A DNA stretch of 64,000 bases. It comes from Euzebya pacifica. Its GTDB lineage: Bacteria > Actinomycetota > Nitriliruptoria > Euzebyales > Euzebyaceae. The notes below the pieces were generated by a model. It did not search any database. It had not been told where the DNA came from and saw only the letters and a list, made by a program, of their open reading frames with translations. Position 1 is the stretch's first letter. Each line of letters opens with the position of its first letter. Positions 45,599-52,541 of the stretch are shown in pieces. Position numbers and translations under genes: made by a program. Where the stretch lies: NCBI RefSeq assembly GCF_003344865.1, contig NZ_CP031165.1:4593910-4657909 (forward strand). Reading direction: 5' to 3'.

Positions 45599-46216
45599 AT
45601 GGACACACTGCAGCCGTTCGAGGGGGCCGCACGCGCGGTCGAGGCATCGATCGCGACGGTGGAGGACTGGGATGCGCCGGGGCTCGGCGAGTGGTCGGTC
45701 GCCGAGCTGGTGGCCCACCTGATCAGGGCCGCCGACCGCATCACCCACTACCTGGCCCAGCCGGTGGATGGCGAGGTGCCCGTGTGCGACCGGGTCGAGT
45801 ACTTCCGCTTCGACCATCGGGCCGCCGCGACGGGGGTCGCCGACCGCTCGAGGGCGGACGCCACCCGGATCGGCACCGCCGCGTTGGCGAGGACCTTCAC
45901 CGCCGCATGGACGGCCACAACCGCGGCGCTGCGAACCGAGCCGGCCGATCGCATCGTGCCGACCTTCATGGGTCCGATGACCCTCGAGGAGTACAGCGCG
46001 ACCCGAGTGCTCGAGCTCGTGGTCCACGGCCTGGACCTGTGCCGAGCCCTCGATGTCCCGGAACGGACCGACCCGACGGCGCTGGCGATGACCGAGCGCA
46101 TCCTGCGGTCCCTGCTCGATGGCGACATGCCCGGCGGGCTCACCGGGACGGCGTTCGTGATGGCGGCAACGGGCCGCGACCCACATCCCGACCCGCGCCT
46201 GCCCGTCCTCAGCTGA
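45599..46216 (+). CDS. Maleylpyruvate isomerase-like (mycothiol-dependent/DinB-like) protein
   Basis: The 205 residues are counted from ATG 45599 (MDTLQPFEGAARAVEASIAT); ATG 45572 would add nine residues. The N-terminal four-helix bundle has LGEWSVAELVAHLIRAADRI, the MDMPI_N pattern with a metal-binding His (VAHL). Further helices carry SATRVLELVVHGLDLCRALD with a second His, consistent with a metal-dependent DinB-like fold. Members use mycothiol, or act as yet-unknown thiol transferases. Reaction not assignable. The last 8 bp overlap the convergent kinase gene. Confidence 0.8.
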   Translation: MDTLQPFEGAARAVEASIATVEDWDAPGLGEWSVAELVAHLIRAADRITHYLAQPVDGEVPVCDRVEYFRFDHRAAATGVADRSRADATRIGTAALARTFTAAWTATTAALRTEPADRIVPTFMGPMTLEEYSATRVLELVVHGLDLCRALDVPERTDPTALAMTERILRSLLDGDMPGGLTGTAFVMAATGRDPHPDPRLPVLS

Positions 46217-47576
46217 TCCGGTCGGCTGAACCCCTCGGTGCCGCCAGTCGCAGGACCATCCGTGCGCCGCCCACGTGGGCGGTGTCGAGGACCACGTCAC
46301 CGCCGTGGGCACGGGCGATCCCGCGGCTGATCGCAAGTCCGAGCCCGGCCCCGCCGTCGCCGGCCGAACGTGCCTCGTCGAGGCGCACGAACCGACCGAA
46401 GACCTCCTCGGCCCGGGCGAAGGGGATGCCTGGCCCGTCGTCGGTGACCGTCACGACCCCCTCGCGGCCGACCTCGACGGTGACCTGCGACCGGGCATGC
46501 CGAACCGCGTTGTCGACCAGGTTCCGGATCGCCCGCACGACCTGACGTCGGTCGGCATCCACCACCACGTCGGCGCCGCTCACCTCGACGGCCACCCCGT
46601 CCCTGCGGGCAGTAACGGCCTCGTGGGCGATGGCGAGCAGGTCGACGGAGGCGCGGTTCGGGCCGTTGTCCGCCTCGTCGTGCCGGGCCAGGAACAGCAG
46701 GTCGTCGACCAGGGCCTGCATGCCAGCGACATCGTGGAGCACCCGACGGGTCGTCCGGTCGTGGTCGACGGTCTCGGGGTGGGCGAGGTCGACCTCCAGC
46801 TCGGCTCGCAGACGTGTCAGGGGGCTGCGCAGCTCGTGGGCCGCGTCGGAGGTGAACTGCCGCTGCGTGGCTGCCGCGGACTCGAGCCGATCGAGCATGT
46901 CGTTCATCAGCCGGGCCAGCTGGGCGATCTCGTCACCCGTGGACGGCTCGGGCACGCGACGGCCGAGGTCCACGCCGGATATCGCGGCGACCTGCCGTTG
47001 GATGGCCGCCACCGGGCGCAGGGTCCGACCAACCACCCACCACACCACCCCGCAGAGCACGAGGACCGTGACCGGAAGCCCGACGGCGAGCGAGGCGACG
47101 AGGGCCATCCGGCTCTCGCTGACCGGCTCCAGGGTCGTCGCGACGTGCAGCACCGCAGCGGTGCCCGCCGGGCCCGCGTCGATGACCACCGGCCGGCTGA
47201 GCACGCGGAACGGTTCGTCGTCCACCGGGATGTCGATCGTGCGGAGGGCCTGTCGGTCCACGTCCGGGGCAAGCGGCGCGCTGCCGTCGGCCACGGGGCT
47301 GGCAAGCAGCACGTCGCCGTCTGCGGTGACGACCTGGGCCAGGGCGTCGTCCCCGTCGCGGCTGGCCAGCTGGTCGGGCAGGCTGTCACCCCCGAGCAGC
47401 CCCTCGATGTCGTCGGCCCGCTGCACCAGCGTGTCGTCGATTCCGTCCAGCAGCACCTCCTGCTGGACCAGCACCAACCCCGCTCCGCCGGCCAGCAGGA
47501 CGAAGGTGACCACGACCGCCGCCGTCGCCGTCACCCGTGCCCGCAGCGAACGTCGACCCGATCCGCCTCGGGTCAC
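46209..47576 (-). CDS. Sensor histidine kinase (HAMP-HisKA type)
   Basis: The 455 residues start at GTG 47576. Two membrane helices (AAVVVTFVLLAGGAGLVLVQ and LVASLAVGLPVTVLVLCGVV) flank an extracellular domain of about 110 residues. HAMP follows (VGRTLRPVAAIQRQVAAISG). Kinase motifs: H-box FTSDAAHELRSPLTRLRAEL, N-box AIRNLVDNAVRHA, G1 VTDDGPGIP, F-box VFGRFVRLDEAR, G2 GGAGLGLAISRGIARAHGG. The start overlaps the stop of the regulator gene (GTGA). Together they form an OmpR-type system adjacent to a PepSY protein gene. Confidence 0.94.
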   Translation of the reverse strand: MTRGGSGRRSLRARVTATAAVVVTFVLLAGGAGLVLVQQEVLLDGIDDTLVQRADDIEGLLGGDSLPDQLASRDGDDALAQVVTADGDVLLASPVADGSAPLAPDVDRQALRTIDIPVDDEPFRVLSRPVVIDAGPAGTAAVLHVATTLEPVSESRMALVASLAVGLPVTVLVLCGVVWWVVGRTLRPVAAIQRQVAAISGVDLGRRVPEPSTGDEIAQLARLMNDMLDRLESAAATQRQFTSDAAHELRSPLTRLRAELEVDLAHPETVDHDRTTRRVLHDVAGMQALVDDLLFLARHDEADNGPNRASVDLLAIAHEAVTARRDGVAVEVSGADVVVDADRRQVVRAIRNLVDNAVRHARSQVTVEVGREGVVTVTDDGPGIPFARAEEVFGRFVRLDEARSAGDGGAGLGLAISRGIARAHGGDVVLDTAHVGGARMVLRLAAPRGSADRIS

Positions 47577-48256
47577 GTGGGTGGTCCCTGGTCGTCAGCG
47601 ACGTCGGCCAGCCGGTATCCGACCCCCCGGACCGTCTCCACGGCCGTCGAACCCAGCGCGCGACGCAGCCGTGAGACGTAGACCTCGACCACGTTGGGGT
47701 CACCGTCCCAGGCCTGATCCCACACGGCATCGAGTATCTGCCCCTTGCTGAGGACCAGGCCGGGCCGCCGCCCGAGGAACTCCAGCACGTCGAACTCGCG
47801 GGCCGTCAGGGAAACCGGCCGACCGCGCTGGCTGACCCGTCGTGCGCCGGGGTCGATGTGCAGGTCACCGACGGTGAAGGGTTGGCCGTCGCGACCACCG
47901 TGGCGCCGGGCCAGCGCCCGCAGTCGAGCCACCAGCACCGGATAGGAGAACGGCTTGGTGACCCAGTCGTCAGCGCCCGTGTCCAACCCCTCGGCCTCGT
48001 CCCACTCCCCGTCCTTGGCGGTCAGCATCAGGATCGGCGTGTCGTCGCCGCGTGCACGGATGTCGGCGCAGACCTGGTAGCCGTTGCGACCCGGCAGCAT
48101 GACGTCGAGGACGATCACGTCGAAGCGGCCGGCCTCGGCAAGTGCCAGGCCCTCGGGCCCGTCGTGCGCTTCGGTGGTGGAGATCCCTTCGGCGTGCAGG
48201 CCTCGACGCAAGCTCGACAGCAGCGTCACGTCGTCGTCCACCAGCAGCACGTTCAT
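47573..48256 (-). CDS. OmpR-family response regulator
   Basis: The 227 residues begin MNVLLVDDDVTLLSSLRRGL. Receiver domain: phospho-acceptor Asp in DVIVLDVMLPGRNGYQ, Thr in ILMLTAKD, Lys in WVTKPFSYPVLVARL. The winged-helix output has SLTAREFDVLEFLGRRPGLV, DAVWDQAWDGDPNVVEVYVS and TVRGVGYRL. It should bind 11-bp direct repeats; exactly such a set lies at 48303-48335 in its own promoter region, shared with the divergent PepSY gene. The kinase gene follows with a 4-bp overlap. Confidence 0.95.
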   Translation of the reverse strand: MNVLLVDDDVTLLSSLRRGLHAEGISTTEAHDGPEGLALAEAGRFDVIVLDVMLPGRNGYQVCADIRARGDDTPILMLTAKDGEWDEAEGLDTGADDWVTKPFSYPVLVARLRALARRHGGRDGQPFTVGDLHIDPGARRVSQRGRPVSLTAREFDVLEFLGRRPGLVLSKGQILDAVWDQAWDGDPNVVEVYVSRLRRALGSTAVETVRGVGYRLADVADDQGPPT

Positions 48257-48302
48257 CGCATGGCAGATCCTGCCAGCGCTGGCTGAACCCGCGCTGACAC
48301 GC

Positions 48303-48335
48303 TGTCAGGTTGCGGTCAGGTGGCTGTCACACGCT
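48303..48335. promoter_or_regulatory. Three 11-bp direct repeats, OmpR/PhoB-type box
   Basis: TGTCAGGTTGC, GGTCAGGTGGC and TGTCACACGCT follow each other without gaps. The GTCA core recurs every 11 bp, the spacing preferred by OmpR/PhoB-family dimers. The box lies between the divergent regulator and PepSY genes, so control of both is likely. Confidence 0.7.
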
Positions 48336-48373
48336 GGGGCGAGCAAGAGCACACCACCGAGGAAGGAACACAC

Positions 48374-48694
48374 ATGAACCGCAAGCTGATCGCAGTCCTG
48401 CTCGGCGCGTTGGCCACCGCGGCGCTCGCCATGGGCGGCGTGGCCATCGCCGGCGGCGAGGACGAGAACGAGGGCCCGGACACCCCCATCACCGGCGAGG
48501 CCCTGGACCGGGCCAGCGCCGCAGCGCTCGCCCACACCGGCGAGGGCGAGGTCACCGAGACCGAGGTCGGCGACGAGGAGAGCTACTACGAGGTCGAGGT
48601 GACCCTCCCGGACGGCAGCGAGGTCGACGTGCAGCTCGACGAGTCCTTCGCCGTTGTCGGCGAAGAGGTCGAGGACGGGGCGGACGACGACTGA
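48374..48694 (+). CDS. Small secreted PepSY-domain protein
   Basis: The 106 residues start at ATG 48374 after AAGGAAC. Signal peptide MNRKLIAVLLGALATAALAM is followed by a short acidic region and one PepSY unit: GEALDRASAAALAHTGEGEV, ETEVGDEESYYEVEVTLPDG, then VQLDESFAVVGEE. The very acidic tail may bind cations. PepSY proteins often inhibit peptidases or modulate sensor kinases at the envelope. The kinase-regulator pair is divergent, and the repeat box between them suggests the protein is its target, perhaps giving feedback. Confidence 0.85.
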   Translation: MNRKLIAVLLGALATAALAMGGVAIAGGEDENEGPDTPITGEALDRASAAALAHTGEGEVTETEVGDEESYYEVEVTLPDGSEVDVQLDESFAVVGEEVEDGADDD

Positions 48695-48711
48695 CGTTAC
48701 CCCTCCGTCTG

Positions 48712-48748
48712 CGACCGCTGCCCCAGGGCGGCGGTCGTTTCGCTTTTT
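48712..48748 (+). terminator. Rho-independent terminator of the PepSY gene
   Basis: An 11-bp stem (48712-48722 with 48727-48737, one G-T pair) has a 4-base loop and is followed by TTTCGCTTTTT. Confidence 0.8.
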
Positions 48749-48769
48749 GGGGCCCACTCCTGCCCCGTC

Positions 48770-48775
48770 TAGCCT
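48770..48775 (+). promoter_or_regulatory. Probable -10 box (TAGCCT) of the MaoC gene
   Basis: TAGCCT lies 37 bp before the start and the following bases CTCGGC are shared with the lyase promoter at 28762. Confidence 0.45.
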
Positions 48776-48812
48776 CGGCAGACCCATCCCGCGCCGCCCA
48801 GGAGGCCCACGC

Positions 48813-49310
48813 ATGCAGTTCGGTCGTTATCTCGAGGAGTTCCAGGTCGGGGACGTGTACAAGCACTGGCCCGGCAAGACGATCACGCAGGCCGAGGACA
48901 TCCTCTTCTGCTCGATCACGATGAACCAGCACCCGCTGCACTCCGACGACAACTACGCGGCAGCGGCCACGCCCCACGGCAACGCCATGGTGGTCGGCAA
49001 CCTCGTGTACTCCATCGTCCTCGGCCAGAGCGTCCCCGACGTGTCCGGCCGCGCGATCGCCAACCTGGAGATCGAGTCGCTCAAGCACGCCAACCCGACC
49101 TTCCACGGCGACACCATCTACTCCGAGACCGAGGTGCTGGAGGTCCGCGAGTCCCGCTCCAAGCCCGACCGCGGCATCGTCAAGGTCAAGACCATCGGCT
49201 ACAAGCAGGACGGCACCATCGTCTGCGAGTTCACCCGCAAGGTCCTGATCCCCAAGAAGGACGCGGCAGGGGAAGAGTTCCCGGGCCGGCCCCTGCCACA
49301 GACCGACTAG
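48813..49310 (+). CDS. MaoC-family hydratase, mesaconyl-CoA hydratase-like
   Basis: The 165 residues start at ATG 48813 after AGGAGG. The hot-dog fold hydratase motif is ITQAEDILFCSITMNQHPLH followed by SDDNYA, with the usual Asp/His region, then HGNAMVVGNLVYSIVLGQSV and FHGDTIYSETEVLEVRES. Single-domain MaoC proteins of this form occur with ccr and mcl genes in actinobacterial ethylmalonyl-CoA clusters, where they hydrate mesaconyl-CoA to beta-methylmalyl-CoA. The dehydrogenase (43817) and lyase (28802) provide the neighbouring steps. General enoyl-CoA hydration is the alternative. Confidence 0.82.
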   Translation: MQFGRYLEEFQVGDVYKHWPGKTITQAEDILFCSITMNQHPLHSDDNYAAAATPHGNAMVVGNLVYSIVLGQSVPDVSGRAIANLEIESLKHANPTFHGDTIYSETEVLEVRESRSKPDRGIVKVKTIGYKQDGTIVCEFTRKVLIPKKDAAGEEFPGRPLPQTD

Positions 49311-49409
49311 CGCCGGCCCGGGAACTCGGGGGGTTCGAAAGGGGGGCGGAGCCTGCGGAGCCCCCCTTGGGAGAGCAGAGCCCCGGAAGGCCCCTGCCAC
49401 AGACCGACT
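49288..49409 (+). repeat. 21-bp direct repeat of the MaoC gene 3' end
   Basis: The sequence from GGCCCCTGCC to GACCGACT at 49288-49308 (last MaoC codons) recurs exactly at 49389-49409. The following bases are similar too (GGCCCGGGAACTCGGG and GGCTGGGAGCTCGGG). It looks like a small tandem duplication of the gene end. Confidence 0.85.
49339..49368. terminator. GC hairpin downstream of the MaoC gene
   Basis: AAGGGGGG (49339-49346) pairs with CCCCCCTT (49361-49368). The stem is extended by a neighbouring C/G pair. Confidence 0.6.
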
Positions 49410-49442
49410 GACCCCGGCTGGGAGCTCGGGACACAGACAGAA

Positions 49443-49474
49443 CGAAGGGCCGCCTGGGGGAAGGCGGCCCTTCG
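49443..49474. terminator. Strong bidirectional-looking hairpin terminator
   Basis: CGAAGGGCCGCC (49443-49454) and GGCGGCCCTTCG (49463-49474) form a perfect 12-bp stem with an 8-base loop. It lies between the MaoC gene and the convergent CWB2 fragment; the rest of 49475-49609 shows no gene. Confidence 0.75.
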
Positions 49475-49609
49475 TGTGGGGGCGGAGGATGAGGGGGTTC
49501 CTGCCCCGTTGTGATGATCCGAGCGGCCCTGTCGGGGGGCCGTCAGCGACAAGGTTGCCCCTCCCGAAGCGGCAACAAACCGAGTTCGGGAGAAAAGTTC
49601 TCGTGATCG

Positions 49610-50257
49610 TCAGCGGCTGAGTGAGTCCACGACGTCGTCGGTGATCACGGCCGTGCCACCGACGACCTTGAGGCCCTCGGCGTGACGGCCGAGCCAGTCG
49701 GTGGTGACGGGAGCTCCACCGGGGTTCCTGCCGTCGATCAGCACCAACGGCGAACCGCTGCGCGCTGCCGCCGGGCCCGCCGCGAGCGCGTCGGGGAAGT
49801 CCAGGCCGGTCGCGACCCACACGTCGGCGTCGTCGAGACCTGACTCGCGGGCGACATCGGCAACCGCGGCGCTGGTCGCGTAACGGGTGTCACCCGAGAT
49901 CCGGACCAGCTCGGCGTCGGCCAGCTCCGCGGCTTCTTCGGCAACGCTGTCGCGGATGGCGGCGGTACCACCGATCACGATGACCTCGTCCGGGCGGTAC
50001 TCCGTCAGGAGGTCGGCAACCGCGTCGGGCAGCCTGTCGCCCTCCGTCAGCAGGACCGGGGCGTGGTCGTGGGCGGCGAGGGCGCTGGCGGACAAGGCAT
50101 CCGGCCACGCCCGGCTGGCGTCCTCGGCGTCACCGAGCGCCAGGTAGACCCTGCCGATGCGCGCGGGGTCCTCATAGGACGCGATGTCCTCGGCGACCAC
50201 CGCGCTGAGGTCGTATCGGTCGTCGGCCTCCAGGCGGGCCCGGAAGCGGACGCCGAT
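49610..50257 (-). pseudogene. CWB2-repeat protein, 5'-truncated
   Basis: The frame to 50200 (196 residues from a GTG) and in-frame codons up to about 50257 encode the end of a cell-wall-binding type 2 protein: DDRYDLSAVVAEDIASY, APVLLTEGDRLPDAVADLL, EVIVIGGTAAIRDSVAEE, LVRISGDTRYATSAAVADVA, LKVVGGTAVITDDVV. There is no signal peptide and no proper gene start. The first repeat begins in its middle, exactly where IS30 transposase sequence of the opposite strand begins. The protein would not be exported as it stands. Confidence 0.8.
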
Positions 50258-50661
50258 CAGAGCGCTCCACGCGCTACGTGATGCTGATGCACCTCGATGG
50301 CGACCGGACCGCCGCGACGGTGCGCGATGCCATGACCACCGCGATCACTGGGCTGCCCGAGCACCTGCGGCGGTCCATCACCTGGGACCAGGGCATCGAG
50401 ATGGCCGAGCACGTCCAGTTCACCATCGACACCGACGTGCCCGTCTACTTCTGCGACCCCCACTCGCCCTGGCAACGCGGTTCCAACGAGAACACCAACG
50501 GGTTGCTGCGCCAGTACATGCCCAAGGGCACCGACCTGTCAGTCCACACCCCAGCGGACCTCAACGACTTCGCCGAGAGCCTCAACACCCGCCCCCGACA
50601 AACCCTCGGCTGGAAGACCCCAGCCGCCCAACTCGCCCAACTTGTTGCACCCACCGGTTGA
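50258..50661 (+). pseudogene. IS30-family transposase, C-terminal fragment
   Basis: The frame (ERSTRYVMLMHLDGDRTA ... ITWDQGIEMAEHVQFTIDTD, FCDPHSPWQRGSNENTNGLL, LGWKTPAAQLAQL) is the last 130 or so residues of an IS30-type DDE transposase with the second Asp and the Glu of the core. The N-terminal HTH and first Asp are missing. It abuts the broken CWB2 gene head to head. CTTGTTG (50641-50647) and CAACAAG (50662-50668) form a hairpin over the stop codon. Confidence 0.85.
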
Positions 50662-50765
50662 CAACAAGCTGACCACCACGACAGTGGCCGATGGGCCACG
50701 AACGTCGGAGTGGGGACAGAATGCCCCGAGATCACGTCCCCGGAGGACCCCGGTGTCCGGACACA

Positions 50766-50815
50766 AAAAGATCGGCGGCCCGCCGTGCCGGGGGGGAGGA
50801 CACGGTGGGCCGCCG
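50766..50815 (-). terminator. Strong Rho-independent terminator of the PspA operon
   Basis: A 15-bp stem (50773-50787 with 50801-50815, one G-T pair) is followed on the minus strand by ATCTTTTTGTGT. Orientation suits transcription arriving from pspA. Confidence 0.85.
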
Positions 50816-50819
50816 GATG

Positions 50820-50910
50820 TCTGACTATAGCCGGACCACTAGCACTTCTGCCACTGAATAGCATTCATTTCTTGACAAATTACAAGTAACTGTGGTATTG
50901 GAACCGGTCA
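50820..50910. other. AT-rich island with a TTGACA-type promoter candidate
   Basis: In 50851-50900 only 17 of 50 bases are G or C, far below the surroundings. On the plus strand TTGACA (50872-50877) and TATTGG (50896-50901) are 18 bases apart and would read antisense into pspA. No gene is seen. It may be a scar of inserted DNA or a regulatory 3' region. Confidence 0.5.
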
Positions 50911-50921
50911 ACGGCAACCGA

Positions 50922-51701
50922 TCAGGCAGTTTCGCCCGATTCGACCTGGGGTTCGGCGGCCGGCGCGGCCTCGCTGGCACCGTCGAGGCCCAGCTGCGAG
51001 CGGATCTCCGACAGGCGTGCCTGCGCCTCGGTGTTGAGCGCGGCCTGCTCGATCTCGAGCATGCGTCCCTCGATCGATTCGCCCTGCAGCTCCTGCGTCC
51101 CCTTCGCCTGCGCGTAGCGCCTCTCGATCTTGTCACGCACCTCGTCGAAGGACGGCGTGTCCTGCCCGACCTGCTCCGACAGCGACGCCATCGCGGAGTT
51201 CATCTGCTCCTGCATCTTGGCCTGGTCGAGCTGCCCCATGAGCTGCTGGCGCTCGGCCAGCTTCTTCTGCAGGGCGGTGGAGTTCTGCTGCACGGCGGAC
51301 TTGGCCTGGTCGGCGGCCTGGGCGGACTGCAGCGACAGCGCCTTGAGGTTCTCGACCTCGTGCTCGATGGAGATCAACCGGTTGGCGAAGGACTCCGCCG
51401 CGGCGGTGTACTCCTGCGCCTTCTTGGCGTCCCCCTTCTTGGTGGCGTCCTCGGCCATGAGCACGGCCTGTCGAGCGGACCTGGTGACCTTCTCCAGCTC
51501 CTCCATCGACCGGTTCAGGCGCATCTCGGTCTGCTTCTGGTTGGCGATCACGTTGGCCGCCTGCTCCTTCAGCTTCCGGTGCTGCTCCTGGGCCTCGAGG
51601 ATCGCCTGCTCGAGCTGGACCTTCGGATCGGCGGCCTCGTTGAACTTCCCCGTGAACAGCGCCACGAGGTAGTTCCAGGACCTCTTGATCAGCTTGAACA
51701 T
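50922..51701 (-). CDS. pspA: PspA/IM30-family membrane-stress protein
   Basis: The 259 residues begin MFKLIKRSWNYLVALFTGKF, an amphipathic start. Long coiled coils follow (LEQAILEAQEQHRKLKEQAA, RLNRSMEELEKVTRSARQAV, LKALSLQSAQAADQAK), then a tail with IEGRMLEIEQAALNTEAQAR. PspA/Vipp1 proteins are ESCRT-III relatives that polymerise on damaged membranes and help keep the proton gradient. Last gene of a five-gene set; the preceding membrane coiled-coil gene ends at the base before its start codon. A strong terminator lies downstream. Confidence 0.93.
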   Translation of the reverse strand: MFKLIKRSWNYLVALFTGKFNEAADPKVQLEQAILEAQEQHRKLKEQAANVIANQKQTEMRLNRSMEELEKVTRSARQAVLMAEDATKKGDAKKAQEYTAAAESFANRLISIEHEVENLKALSLQSAQAADQAKSAVQQNSTALQKKLAERQQLMGQLDQAKMQEQMNSAMASLSEQVGQDTPSFDEVRDKIERRYAQAKGTQELQGESIEGRMLEIEQAALNTEAQARLSEIRSQLGLDGASEAAPAAEPQVESGETA

Positions 51702-52466
51702 CTATGCAACTCCCATCTGGGCGGTTCCACCGCCGGTGTCTTCCAGCGCCACTCTCAGCGCTTCCATTTCTCCAACGAGGCTGTCGACATCGGAGTCGAG
51801 CCCCGAGAGCTGGCCGGAGTCTCCGGACAGCGACAACTCGACCGCACGGGCCACGGCTTCGTCAAGGCGGGCATCGAGCAGGCGCAGGCGTTCGGCGGCT
51901 TGCTGGGTCACGGCCTCGAGCCGGCGGACCGTCGCGACCTGGGACTCCAGCGCCTCGACGCGCTTGAGGTTGGCGTCGCTCGCGTGGCGCTGTGCTTCCT
52001 GCCGTGCCATCGCGAGGCTGCGTTCGGCCTGGCTGGTGTTCAGCTGGTGCAGCCCGTCCTGGAGCGCCTGGCCCCGCTGCGCGATGCGCCAGGACTCTCG
52101 GACGCCGTCCTGGATGCGGTCGCCGATGACGGTCAACCGGTCCTTGAGCGGCCCCGAGCGCGCCGAGGCGAGGACCTTGTCGTAACGCGCCTTCGCGAAC
52201 TGTGTCTCCAGGACGTACTCGCGCCACGGCGAGCGCAGCGCCCGCGGGTTGATCTCGTCGCCCTTGCCCCGACGCGGGACGGCGGCAGCGACTCGGCCCG
52301 CGTAGGCCCCGATGCCAACGACTGCGCCGATGATGGGGCCACCCAGGAGGATGCCCGCCGCCGCGGCACCGCCGAGCAGCAGGATCGACGAGGGCGCGGT
52401 GATCGCCCGGGCAACGCCCGGGGTGAGGAACCGATCCCTCAGCGACTGGTCCTCGATGGCCGTCAT
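51702..52466 (-). CDS. PspA-associated membrane coiled-coil protein, unknown function
   Basis: The 254 residues start MTAIEDQSLRDRFLTPGVAR. A hydrophobic Gly/Ala-rich hairpin (ITAPSSILLLGGAAAAGILL and GGPIIGAVVGIGAYAGRVAA) would span the membrane. The rest is helical and polar with coiled-coil character (ALQDGLHQLNTSQAERSLAM, QEAQRHASDANLKRVEALES). No family is recognised. It ends directly at the pspA start, so the two are translated together; a membrane anchor or partner for PspA is the simplest inference. Confidence 0.75.
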   Translation of the reverse strand: MTAIEDQSLRDRFLTPGVARAITAPSSILLLGGAAAAGILLGGPIIGAVVGIGAYAGRVAAAVPRRGKGDEINPRALRSPWREYVLETQFAKARYDKVLASARSGPLKDRLTVIGDRIQDGVRESWRIAQRGQALQDGLHQLNTSQAERSLAMARQEAQRHASDANLKRVEALESQVATVRRLEAVTQQAAERLRLLDARLDEAVARAVELSLSGDSGQLSGLDSDVDSLVGEMEALRVALEDTGGGTAQMGVA

Positions 52467-52541
52467 CGGCGCGGAGCCTAGCGGGTCATGGGGGTGTTGG
52501 ACATCAGTGGTTCTCCGTAGGGGCCGCTCGTGGTCCGACCG

